The position numbers and the translations under genes are program-made. Below are positions 50,131-58,452 of a stretch of DNA of 64,000 nt, in pieces; position 1 is the stretch's first letter, and the number at the start of each line of letters is the position of its first letter. Origin of the DNA: Chloroflexaceae bacterium (lineage in GTDB: Bacteria > Chloroflexota > Chloroflexia > Chloroflexales > Chloroflexaceae); NCBI GenBank assembly GCA_025057155.1, contig JANWYD010000002.1:186001-250000 (forward strand), written 5' to 3'. The notes beneath the pieces were generated by a model. It did not search any database, was not told the origin of the DNA, and saw only the letters and a list, made by a program, of their open reading frames with translations.

Positions 50131-51359
50131 GTCCGGTGATCGAGTTCGAGCAGGTGAGCAAGTACTTCGTTCGCCACCGGATTGAGCGCCGGACGGTGCA
50201 GGAGTGGGCCATCGGGCTGTTTCAGCGGCGCCCGCCGGGCGCCGATGCCTTCTGGGCGTTGCGCGATGTCAGCTTCTGTGTCGAGCAGGGGCAGAGTTTC
50301 GGCCTGATAGGTCACAACGGCGCCGGCAAGAGCACGGCCCTGAAGCTGATCATGCGCATTCTCGAGCCGAACAGCGGCGCAGTGCGCACGCGGGGTCGCA
50401 TTGCCGCGCTGCTCGAACTGGGGAGCGGCTTCCACCCGGAGTTGACCGGCCTGGAAAACGTGTTCCTCTACGGTTCGCTGATGGGCCTGAGCCGGCGCGA
50501 GATGGAACGCCGGCTGCCAGAGATTGTCGCGTTTGCCGACATCGGCGATTTTCTCGAGACTCCGATCAAGCACTACTCGTCGGGGATGTACACGCGCCTG
50601 GCCTTCTCCGTAGCCACCGCGGTTGACCCCGATGTGCTGATCACCGATGAGGTGCTGGCAGTGGGCGATGAGGCCTTTCAGCGCAAGTGCCTGGAGCGCA
50701 TCTATAACTTCCGTCGCGCAGGCAAAACGATCATTTTCGTCTCGCACGCCCTGGAAGTGGTGCGCTCGCTGTGCGATGTGGCCCTCTGGCTCGATCACGG
50801 CGAGGCTCGCGCCTGTGGCCCCGCCGGGAAGGTGATCGACGCCTATCTGGCCGACGTGAACCGCAAGGAGCAGGAAAGTCTTGCAGCGGAGCATCCCGAC
50901 CTGCGCGCGCCTGCAACGGAGGAGGAGGTCTTCCGGCGCGGCAGCCGCGAGGTGGAGATTGTCCGCGTCCAGCTCCTCGATGCTGCGGGGGAAGAGCGCA
51001 GCGTTTTTCACACGGGCGATTCCATGACTATACGGATGTATTATCAGGCCCATGAACGGATCAACGAACCGGTGTTCGGCGTGGGCATCTTTCACGAAAA
51101 TGGCACCTGGCTCAGCGGACCCAACACTGGCTTCGACGAGGTGCCAATCCCTGCCATCGAAGGGTGCGGGCAGATTGACTACCATCTGCCATCATTGCCA
51201 CTGAACACGGGGCGCTTTCAGATCAGCGTCGCCGTGGTTGACCGGACCCAGACGCACGTCTACGACTTTCACGATCGCCTCTATCCGTTCGTTGTGCATG
51301 GTTCGGGCCGCGATCGCTATGGGATGGTCGCCATTCCGGGGGAATGGCGTGTGCATTAA
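50127..51359 (+). CDS. Wzt-type ABC transporter ATP-binding protein
   Basis: A 410-residue ATPase starting at GTG 50127, inside the stop of the permease gene. Walker [11 protein letters not shown]-loop region [14 protein letters not shown], signature [13 protein letters not shown], Walker [14 protein letters not shown] and the switch His in [10 protein letters not shown] are all present. Residues about 265-410 form a C-terminal beta-sandwich as in Wzt proteins that bind the modified polysaccharide end before export. The methyltransferase and glycosyltransferases downstream fit a chain-terminating modification. It works with the fused permease. Confidence 0.93.
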   Translation: MSPVIEFEQVSKYFVRHRIERRTVQEWAIGLFQRRPPGADAFWALRDVSFCVEQGQSFGLIGHNGAGKSTALKLIMRILEPNSGAVRTRGRIAALLELGSGFHPELTGLENVFLYGSLMGLSRREMERRLPEIVAFADIGDFLETPIKHYSSGMYTRLAFSVATAVDPDVLITDEVLAVGDEAFQRKCLERIYNFRRAGKTIIFVSHALEVVRSLCDVALWLDHGEARACGPAGKVIDAYLADVNRKEQESLAAEHPDLRAPATEEEVFRRGSREVEIVRVQLLDAAGEERSVFHTGDSMTIRMYYQAHERINEPVFGVGIFHENGTWLSGPNTGFDEVPIPAIEGCGQIDYHLPSLPLNTGRFQISVAVVDRTQTHVYDFHDRLYPFVVHGSGRDRYGMVAIPGEWRVH

Positions 51360-51479
51360 ACGATCGGCAGCCGGACGATGTAGCGCAACCCTCCGGGTTG
51401 AGCCCACGGAAAGCCTATGGAAACCGGGTGCCCCTTCACCGGATTTTGAGCGAGCTTCAACCAGGGGAAAAGGCCAGAA

Positions 51480-52376
51480 GTGAACCTTCTTGACTACGGG
51501 CGCCTGTTTGACGCGCATTACTTCGCCACCGGCCTGGGCGCGCCTTACCGGCGCGACGAGCACTGGATGAGCTTCTTTGCCGGCATCGCCGAGCGCATCG
51601 TCGCCGAGATCGGCCCGGCCTCGGCCCTCGATGCCGGGTGTGCGATGGGGTTGCTCGTCGAGCAGTTGCGCCTCCGCGGGGTGGCGGCTGAAGGGGTGGA
51701 CATCTCCGCCTATGCCATTGCCAATGCTCCTGAGGCGGTGCGCGAGCATGTGCGCGTCGCGTCGGTGGTTGAGCCATTTGGTCGGAGCTACGACCTGATC
51801 ATCTGCATCGAGGTGCTGGAGCATCTGCCCCGCGCCGAGGCCGAGCGGGCCGTGGTCAATCTGTGCCGCCATAGCGACGACGTGCTGTTCTCCTCCTCGC
51901 CGCTCGACTACAAGGAGGCCACCCACTTCAACGTCAATCCGCCCGAGTACTGGGCCGATCTGTTCGCCCGCCAGGGCTTTTTCCGCGACCTTGACTTCGA
52001 TGCCGCCTTCATTACGCCCTGGGCGGCGCGCTTTCGCCGCCGCGCCGACCCGTCCCACCGGATTATCCGCGACTACGAGCGCCATCTGTGGGAACTGCGC
52101 CGCGAGAATGCCGACCTGCGCCGGTTGGCCCTCGAACAGCGCGAACAGCTTGCCGTGGCGCATGAGCGGGCCACCGAGGCGACCCGGCAGCTCCAGCGGT
52201 TCGAGCAGTCTACCGGCGACCTGGCGGCCTACGCCGCGCGTCTGGAAGCTGAACTGGCCCGCAAGAACGCCCACATTGCCCATCTGGAGCGCCTGATTGA
52301 GAGGATCGAAAACGGACGGGTCCTCCGCCTGCTGCGGGCGCTGACCGGGGCGCGTGGCGGACGCCGGCAGGGATAG
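51480..52376 (+). CDS. SAM-dependent methyltransferase with C-terminal coiled coil
   Basis: 298 residues from GTG 51480 (MNLLDYGRLFDAHYFATGLG). Class I fold: motif I ALDAGCAMGLLVEQL, then VDISAYAIANA and YDLIICIEVLEHLPR. Residues about 195-280 form a coiled coil (LRRLALEQREQLAVAHERA.., AYAARLEAELARKNAHIAH). It may methylate a sugar of the growing polysaccharide, as in chain-terminating enzymes of ABC-exported O-antigens whose coiled coil measures length; that role is inference from context. The glycosyltransferase gene follows after 18 bp. Confidence 0.82.
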   Translation: MNLLDYGRLFDAHYFATGLGAPYRRDEHWMSFFAGIAERIVAEIGPASALDAGCAMGLLVEQLRLRGVAAEGVDISAYAIANAPEAVREHVRVASVVEPFGRSYDLIICIEVLEHLPRAEAERAVVNLCRHSDDVLFSSSPLDYKEATHFNVNPPEYWADLFARQGFFRDLDFDAAFITPWAARFRRRADPSHRIIRDYERHLWELRRENADLRRLALEQREQLAVAHERATEATRQLQRFEQSTGDLAAYAARLEAELARKNAHIAHLERLIERIENGRVLRLLRALTGARGGRRQG

Positions 52377-52394
52377 CGAGGGAGCAAAGGCTCG

Positions 52395-54203
52395 ATGCGT
52401 CTGTTGCTTGTCAGTCACGATGTCGTCGGCGCGCGCATGGCCGGTCCGGGCATCCGCTACTGGGAACTGGCCCGCGCTCTGGCTGCCCACCACGAGGTGC
52501 GCCTGATCGCGCCGCAGCCGGTTGACCTGCAGCATCCGGGAGTCGCCACCGGCGCCTATCGCTGGGGCGAGGCGGCTTCACTGGCCGCCCATACCGCTCA
52601 GGCCGAGGCGGTGCTGGCTAACGGCTACGTGCTGGAGGCTCACCCCGAGCTGGCTGATGTTTCCGCCCGGCTGATCCTCGACCTTTACGATCCCACGCTG
52701 CTGGAGAACCTGGAACTGCTGCGCGACCGGCCCGAGAGCGAACGGCTGGCGCGACACCAGCGCGATGTGGCTCTGTTGCAGCGTCAACTGGCCGCTGGCG
52801 ACCTGCTGCTCTGCGCCACCGAGCGCCAGCGCGATCTGTACCTCGGCGCGCTGATGGCTGCCGGGCGCATCACGCCGGCCCTGACCGACCGCGATCCTCT
52901 CGCGCGGACCGTGATTGACGTCTTGCCCTTCGGCCTGCCCGCCGAGCCACCTGCGCGCGGCGGGGAGGCGCTGCGCGGCGTAGTCGCCGGCATCGGGCCT
53001 GATGACCCGCTTATCCTCTGGAGCGGCGGCCTGTGGGACTGGATGGACCCCCTGACCTTGCTGCGGGCGATGCCCGCCGTGGTGGAGCGGCACCCCCGGG
53101 CCCGGCTGGTCTTCCTGGCCGGACGGCATCCCGGCGTCACGGACCATCCGCGGGCGGGGGCGCAGGCGCGGGCCCTCGCCGCTGAACTGGGACTGCTTGA
53201 CCGTCACGTGTTCTTCTATGAGGAATGGGTCCCCTACTTCCGGCGGGCCGACTTTCTCTTCGAGGCCACGGTGGTGGCATCACTGCACCGCCAGCACCTC
53301 GAGACCGCGTATGCCGCGCTGCGTTCGCGCTTCCTCGATTGTCTCTGGGTGGGTGTGCCGGTGGTGTGGAGCGACGGAGATGCTGCCGCCGCCCTGGTGC
53401 GCGAACATGACTGCGGCCTGGTCGTTCCTCCTGAGGACCCGACTGCCGTGGCCGCGGCGCTGGAAACGTTGTTGTCCGACGACGCTTTGCGGACTGGCAA
53501 GGCCATGCATGCTCGCGCGCTCGCTCCGCGTTTCGCCTGGCCGGAGCTGATCCGTCCGCTGTTGGAGTGGCTTGCGGCGCCGCCCCCGCGCGCTGCAACG
53601 AGGACGCCCCCACTCGCGACTGCGCCGCCCGAAGCGGCCCCGCCGCCCACCGATGTCACCCTGGTCGAGCGCGGCAACCTGATCCTGGCAACCCGTAACG
53701 CCGCGCTCCAGGCCCTCGATGCCACCTGGCGCCTCGATGGGCTGAGCGACTCGCTCGCCGGGCGCTTCGCCGCCCTGCGCCGCCGGTTGCTGGATCAGGT
53801 GGTCTGGCCCATGCTCTACCCGCTGCTCGCCCGCCAGCAGGAACAGAACGCCGCTGTAATCCGCGCGCTGTACGCCAGCGCCGAACACGGCGACTATCTG
53901 GCCCAGAGCATCGCCCAGCTCAAAGGTCAGTTGGATCTCACCGCCCGGCGCCTGGATCACCTCGATCTTCTCGATCTCCGTATCGATCATCTACGAGAAG
54001 GGTTGTCCGAATTGAGCGAGCACGTGCGCGAAGTTGTGACGAAACTGAGCGAACAGACGGTTCGTGAGCGCCACTTGCTGAGCCAGCAGGTGCGCGATTT
54101 TGCTGAGCAACTGGCGGGCCTGGAAGAGTCCGAGATGCAGTTGCGGGCCCTGCTCCGCGGCGATACGCCTCCCGCTCCCAGAGACGAGGAAGCCCGGCGA
54201 TAG
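52395..54203 (+). CDS. GT4-like glycosyltransferase with long coiled-coil tail
   Basis: 602 residues; a GGGAG/AAAGG stretch precedes ATG 52395. Residues 1 to about 390 form a GT-B fold: LLVSHDVVGARMAGPGIRYW at the start, ILWSGGLWDWMDPLTLLRAMP, FYEEWVPYFRRADF and DCLWVGVPVVWSDGDAAA. After a Pro/Ala linker (about 395-420), a helical region (about 430-600) ends in heptad-like stretches (LDLTARRLDHLDLLDLRIDH, LSELSEHVREVVTKLSEQ). The tail probably mediates assembly with the neighbouring polysaccharide enzymes. The donor is unknown. Confidence 0.82.
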   Translation: MRLLLVSHDVVGARMAGPGIRYWELARALAAHHEVRLIAPQPVDLQHPGVATGAYRWGEAASLAAHTAQAEAVLANGYVLEAHPELADVSARLILDLYDPTLLENLELLRDRPESERLARHQRDVALLQRQLAAGDLLLCATERQRDLYLGALMAAGRITPALTDRDPLARTVIDVLPFGLPAEPPARGGEALRGVVAGIGPDDPLILWSGGLWDWMDPLTLLRAMPAVVERHPRARLVFLAGRHPGVTDHPRAGAQARALAAELGLLDRHVFFYEEWVPYFRRADFLFEATVVASLHRQHLETAYAALRSRFLDCLWVGVPVVWSDGDAAAALVREHDCGLVVPPEDPTAVAAALETLLSDDALRTGKAMHARALAPRFAWPELIRPLLEWLAAPPPRAATRTPPLATAPPEAAPPPTDVTLVERGNLILATRNAALQALDATWRLDGLSDSLAGRFAALRRRLLDQVVWPMLYPLLARQQEQNAAVIRALYASAEHGDYLAQSIAQLKGQLDLTARRLDHLDLLDLRIDHLREGLSELSEHVREVVTKLSEQTVRERHLLSQQVRDFAEQLAGLEESEMQLRALLRGDTPPAPRDEEARR

Positions 54204-54270
54204 GATTTTGGATTTTAGATTGGTAGAGCGTACTGATGAGACCTGGGGATGATGCGCGTGGACGGTGGAC
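54204..54270 (+). repeat. Dispersed 3'-end element, copy 5
   Basis: GGATTTTGGATTTTAGATT starts at the stop codon of the previous gene; TGATGAGACCTGGGGATGAT follows about 20 bases later. Same boxes and same position relative to a stop as the other copies. It interrupts an otherwise tight operon. Confidence 0.65.
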
Positions 54271-54283
54271 AACGGGAACTGGT

Positions 54284-55294
54284 ATGAGCAGCGCGGTGCT
54301 GGTGCTAACCTGGAACGGCGGCGAGGCGGCAATGCGCTGCCTGGAGGCCGTGGCTGCCCTCGACCCGCCGCCGGCGCGCGTGCTAGTGGTTGACAACGCC
54401 TCGTCCGACGGCACCGCCGCGCGGGTGGCGGCGCGCTTTCCCGCCTTCGATCTGATCCGCAACCCGCGCAACCTGGGCTTCGCCGCGGGCATGAATGTCG
54501 GGATCAAGGCGCTGTTGAGCCTTGATCGGCCTCCTGAGAGCATCGCGCTCCTGAATCAGGATACGCTGGTTGATCCCGGCTGGCTGGGGGCCATCACCGC
54601 GCCGCTGGCCGAAGACGCGCGCGTCGCCGCGGTGGGCTGCAAGATCCGCTATGCCGACGGGAGCATCCAGCACGCGGGGGTGCGGCTCGACTGGCCGCGG
54701 GCGGTTGTACACCACATCGGCTGGCGCGAGGCCGACACTGGCCAGTACGATGCTCCCTGCGACGCGGAGTACCTCACTGCCGCGGCCATTGCCCTGCGCG
54801 CTGCCGCCCTCGCTGCGGTCGGGCTGTTCGACGAGGGCTTCTGGCCGGCCTATTTCGAGGATGTTGACCTCTGCTGGCGCCTGCGTCGGGCGGGCTACCT
54901 GCTTCGCTACGAACCGCGCGCGACGCTGGTGCACGCCGAGTCGCTCTCGCTGCGCGACCCGCTGACCCGTAGCGCCTACTACAATCGCGGGCGGCTGCGC
55001 TTCGTGTTGAAAAGTTATGCCCTGGACGATCTGGAAGGGCCGTTCGTCGCCGCCGAGCGCGCCTTCCTGGCCGAGCACGGCCACAACCCTGAGGGCCGCG
55101 CTTTGCGCTACGCCTACAACGAGGGTCTCGCCGCACTGCCCGACATCGTTGCCGCGCGCCGCGCGCTGGAGCCGGATCTGCCTCCCGAGGCCGCCGAGCG
55201 CCTGCGCGACATGCTGCTTTCCCTGCGCCGCGAACTGGCCGGCGTGCTCTACCGGCGCGCTGCCGCCTGCGCCGCCGAACTCTACAGTTTATGA
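54284..55294 (+). CDS. GT2 glycosyltransferase (rhamnosyltransferase-like)
   Basis: 336 residues from ATG 54284 (MSSAVLVLTWNGGEAAMRC); the frame upstream lies in a repeat. GT-A signs: VLVVDNASSDGTAAR, NLGFAAGMNVGI, LLNQDTLVDPGWL (the D-x-D counterpart), then GLFDEGFWPAYFEDVDLCWRL, the acceptor-side motif of the WbbL/rhamnosyl-type GT2 proteins. A cytoplasmic enzyme of polysaccharide synthesis. Its stop overlaps the start of the next gene (ATGA), so translation is coupled. Confidence 0.9.
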   Translation: MSSAVLVLTWNGGEAAMRCLEAVAALDPPPARVLVVDNASSDGTAARVAARFPAFDLIRNPRNLGFAAGMNVGIKALLSLDRPPESIALLNQDTLVDPGWLGAITAPLAEDARVAAVGCKIRYADGSIQHAGVRLDWPRAVVHHIGWREADTGQYDAPCDAEYLTAAAIALRAAALAAVGLFDEGFWPAYFEDVDLCWRLRRAGYLLRYEPRATLVHAESLSLRDPLTRSAYYNRGRLRFVLKSYALDDLEGPFVAAERAFLAEHGHNPEGRALRYAYNEGLAALPDIVAARRALEPDLPPEAAERLRDMLLSLRRELAGVLYRRAAACAAELYSL

Positions 55295-58200
55295 CCGCTC
55301 TGGTTGATCCTCCGTTGCTTGACGCTGCGTATCATCTGGACGCGCCGCTGCCCGCCGGGCTGTACGCTGGCGAGGCGCTGATCGTCGAAGTGACCCTGCG
55401 AAACACCGGGCGCGCCCCCTGGCTGACCGGCGGGGCGCATCCTGTGCGCCTGGGCTACCGCTGGCTGAACGAGCTTGGCGCGCCGGTGGTGGCCGACGGG
55501 GGCCGCGCCCTGCTCCCGGCCCCCGTGCCGCCGGGCATGGTCGCGCGCGCCGAGATCCGCGTCGAGTCGCCACCCGCAGCAGGCCGCTACGTGCTGGAGG
55601 TTGAACTGGTCGAAGAAGGCGTCGCCTGGTTCAGCCAGCGCGGCGTGGCGCCGTTGCGTCTGGAGGTGGCGTTCGCTCCTCCCGCTGCGCCCCGCGTGGC
55701 CATTATCAACGGCAACGTCGTCGCCCGCGACGCGGTCGGCGGCCACATCATCGCCCAGCTCCAGACCCTGCGCGCCGCCGGGTACCACACGCTGGTGCTG
55801 ACCGGCTTCGTTGATAGTCGTCTGCCCGCCGATTTGCGCCGCAGCATGGCCATGGTCAGCCTCGAACACCTGCGCGATCCGGCGAGCGCCTCGCCAGCCG
55901 CCGCTCACTTTCGCCAGGCTGACCTGGTGATAGTGAACTATTCCAACTACTACGACCTGGTCGAACTCATCCGCGAGGTGCGCCGCGGCATAGTTATCTT
56001 CGATTATCACGGCGTCACCCCGCCCGAACTGTGGGGGCCGGAGTGGCCTGGCTACCAGGATGTGGTGCGCGGGCGCGACAATCTGAACCTGGTGCGCTAT
56101 GCCGATTACGCCATCGGCCATAGTCGCTTCACCTGCGATGAGCTGATCGCCACCGGATGCATCGCCGCCAGCCGCGTGCGCCTGATGCCCTACGCCGTGG
56201 TCGAGAACAGTGGCTATGCCGGGGCGCCCGACCCGGTGGTGGTTGAGCGTTTCGGCCTGGCCGGACGGCACGTGCTGCTCTACGTGGGCCGCATCGCGCG
56301 GAACAAGCGCGTGAGCGACCTGGTCGAGGCGCTGCCGGCGATTCTCGAGCGCCACCCTGCGACTGTCCTGCTGATCGTCGGCGACGACCGGGCGCCCGCC
56401 TACCGCGCCTACGCCGACGAGGTGCACGCCCGCGCCGCCGCCCTGGGCGTCGCCGAGCACGTGCGCTTCACCGGCCAGGTTGACGACGCGACGCTGGAAG
56501 AGTTGTACCGCGCCTGCGCGATCTTCGTCAGCGCCAGCATCCACGAGGGCTTCGGCATGCCCCTGGTCGAGGCCATGGCCCGCGGTCGTCCGGTAGTGGC
56601 CGCCGACAGCACCGCCGTGCCGCACACCCTTGATGGCGCCGGATTGCTCTTCCCGCCCGGCGATTGCAAAGCGCTGGCCGCCCAGGTCTGCCGCCTGCTC
56701 GATGATCTGCCGCCACCTGACGAGCACCGCGATCCCCTGGCACTGCACCGCCTGGCCCCCGCTGGCGCGACCGAGCTGGCGGCGCTGCGCCGGGGCAAGA
56801 TTGCCGTCGTGACGCCGCGCTATGGCCCTCAGGTGCTGGGAGGGGCTGAAACAGGCCTGCGAAGCTGGGCCGAGCAACTGGCCGCCCGCGGCTATCAGGT
56901 CGAAGCCCTGACCACCTGCACTGTGGATATGGCCGACTGGAGCAATCACCTCGCCCCAGGCGTCGAACAACTCAATGGCGTTACGGTGCGGCGCTTCGCC
57001 ACGATGCCGGTCGAGGCGTCTGTCTTCCATCGCCTGTTGCAGAAGGCAAACCGTGGCGAACGCCTGCGTTACGCCGAGGAGCAGCGTTTCATCGTCAATA
57101 GCCTGCGCAGCGCCGACCTCGAACGCTACATCGCCGAGCATGCCGAGGAGTATGTCTGTTTTATCGCCGCGCCGTACCTCTTCGGCACTTCGTACTGGCC
57201 GGCGCTCAACGGCGCCGCGCCGTGGCTGCTGGTTCCCTGCCTGCACGACGAGCCGGTGGCCCACCTGACGATCTTCCGCGAGTTGCTGGAGCGCAGCGCC
57301 GCGTTGCTCTTCAATACGCCCGCCGAGAGCGACCTGGCCTCGCGCGGGCTGGGGGTCGCCAATCCCTATCGGGACTGCCTGGGCTTCGGGTTCGCCGACG
57401 ACCCGCCCGTGGGCGATGCGGCGGGCTTTCGCGCCCGCACAGGCCTTTCCGGGCCGTTCATTCTCTACAGCGGGCGGCTGGAGCCGGCGAAAAACGTGCC
57501 CCTGCTGCTGGAGTGGTTTGCGGCCTACAAGACTGAACGCCCCGGTCCCCTCACTCTGGTGCTTACCGGCACGGGCAGCGTGACGCTGCCGGAACGTCCT
57601 GATGTGCTGAGCGTCGGCCATCTCGACGACGGCGACCTCCACGCCGCCTACGCCGCAGCTACGGCCCTCTGCCAGCTTTCGTTGAATGAAAGCTTCTCAA
57701 TCGTTCTGATGGAAGCCTGGCTTCAGGGCTGTCCGGCGATTGTCCACGCCGGCTGCCCGGTCACTCGCGAGCACGTCGAGCGTAGCGGCGGCGGCTATGC
57801 CGTGGACGCCTACCCTGCCTTTCGCGCCGCCCTGGACGCGCTGCTCTCCGACCTCGAGCGGCGCGCCGCGCTGGGCGCCCGTGGACGGGCCTACGTGCGC
57901 GCCGAGTATAGCTGGAGCGTGCTCCTGCCGCGCATCGAAGAGGCCCTGGCGCGCTTTAGCCGTCCCCGTGGGCTGTACGCGCGCCTGGCCCAGCGCGGCG
58001 TGGCTCGCGCGCTCGCCTTTACCCGGCGGCGCTTCGCCGACGAATTGCTGACCCTCGTGGAACAGGCGCTGGCGGAATGGCCCGCCTCGTTCATCGCCGT
58101 GCGCCAGGAGACCCTGCGCCACGTGGCCCGCGTCGCGCGCCCGGATTACCAGGTGCGCTCGCGTGTGCCCGTCGTCGGCCCGCTCATTGTCTGGGCGCGT

Positions 58201-58392
58201 CGCCAGCTTACCGCGCATCTCAAGGAGCCGTACCTCGACCCGGTGATCGCCAGCCAGGAACGGTTTAATCGCGACCTGCTGGAGACCTTGCTGCCCCTGC
58301 TGGACGCCAGCCTGCGTGAACAGCGCCTCCTGCGCGCTGAGGTCGAGCGATTACGTGAACGGTTGAATGACCATCAGCGAGAAGAGATGTGA
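55291..58392 (+). CDS. Tandem double GT4 glycosyltransferase
   Basis: 1033 residues. An N-terminal beta-sandwich (about 20-125, IVEVTLRNTGRAPWLTGG..) is followed by a first GT-B unit (about 130-480; VGRIARNKRVSDLVEAL, SIHEGFGMPLVEAMARG). A second GT-B unit (about 505-870) opens with VTPRYGPQVLGGAETGLRSW and has SGRLEPAKNVPLLLEW and LNESFSIVLMEAWLQG. The C-terminal 150 residues are helical with a final coiled coil (LLRAEVERLRERLNDHQREE). Both E-x7-E-type motifs are intact, so the protein can probably add two sugars in sequence. It starts inside the stop of the GT2 gene. Confidence 0.9.
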   Translation: MTALVDPPLLDAAYHLDAPLPAGLYAGEALIVEVTLRNTGRAPWLTGGAHPVRLGYRWLNELGAPVVADGGRALLPAPVPPGMVARAEIRVESPPAAGRYVLEVELVEEGVAWFSQRGVAPLRLEVAFAPPAAPRVAIINGNVVARDAVGGHIIAQLQTLRAAGYHTLVLTGFVDSRLPADLRRSMAMVSLEHLRDPASASPAAAHFRQADLVIVNYSNYYDLVELIREVRRGIVIFDYHGVTPPELWGPEWPGYQDVVRGRDNLNLVRYADYAIGHSRFTCDELIATGCIAASRVRLMPYAVVENSGYAGAPDPVVVERFGLAGRHVLLYVGRIARNKRVSDLVEALPAILERHPATVLLIVGDDRAPAYRAYADEVHARAAALGVAEHVRFTGQVDDATLEELYRACAIFVSASIHEGFGMPLVEAMARGRPVVAADSTAVPHTLDGAGLLFPPGDCKALAAQVCRLLDDLPPPDEHRDPLALHRLAPAGATELAALRRGKIAVVTPRYGPQVLGGAETGLRSWAEQLAARGYQVEALTTCTVDMADWSNHLAPGVEQLNGVTVRRFATMPVEASVFHRLLQKANRGERLRYAEEQRFIVNSLRSADLERYIAEHAEEYVCFIAAPYLFGTSYWPALNGAAPWLLVPCLHDEPVAHLTIFRELLERSAALLFNTPAESDLASRGLGVANPYRDCLGFGFADDPPVGDAAGFRARTGLSGPFILYSGRLEPAKNVPLLLEWFAAYKTERPGPLTLVLTGTGSVTLPERPDVLSVGHLDDGDLHAAYAAATALCQLSLNESFSIVLMEAWLQGCPAIVHAGCPVTREHVERSGGGYAVDAYPAFRAALDALLSDLERRAALGARGRAYVRAEYSWSVLLPRIEEALARFSRPRGLYARLAQRGVARALAFTRRRFADELLTLVEQALAEWPASFIAVRQETLRHVARVARPDYQVRSRVPVVGPLIVWARRQLTAHLKEPYLDPVIASQERFNRDLLETLLPLLDASLREQRLLRAEVERLRERLNDHQREEM

Positions 58393-58452
58393 CACATCCG
58401 CGCCCTTACAAAGGTGTCCAGGAGGGGGCGGCCCTTCCAGGAAAACGTTGCT

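Noticed and set aside
55282-57642. A 786-codon minus-strand frame opposite the double glycosyltransferase
   Set aside because: Same reason: antisense shadow of a gene with clear GT4 motifs; it resembles no protein family and is His/Gln/Gly-rich.
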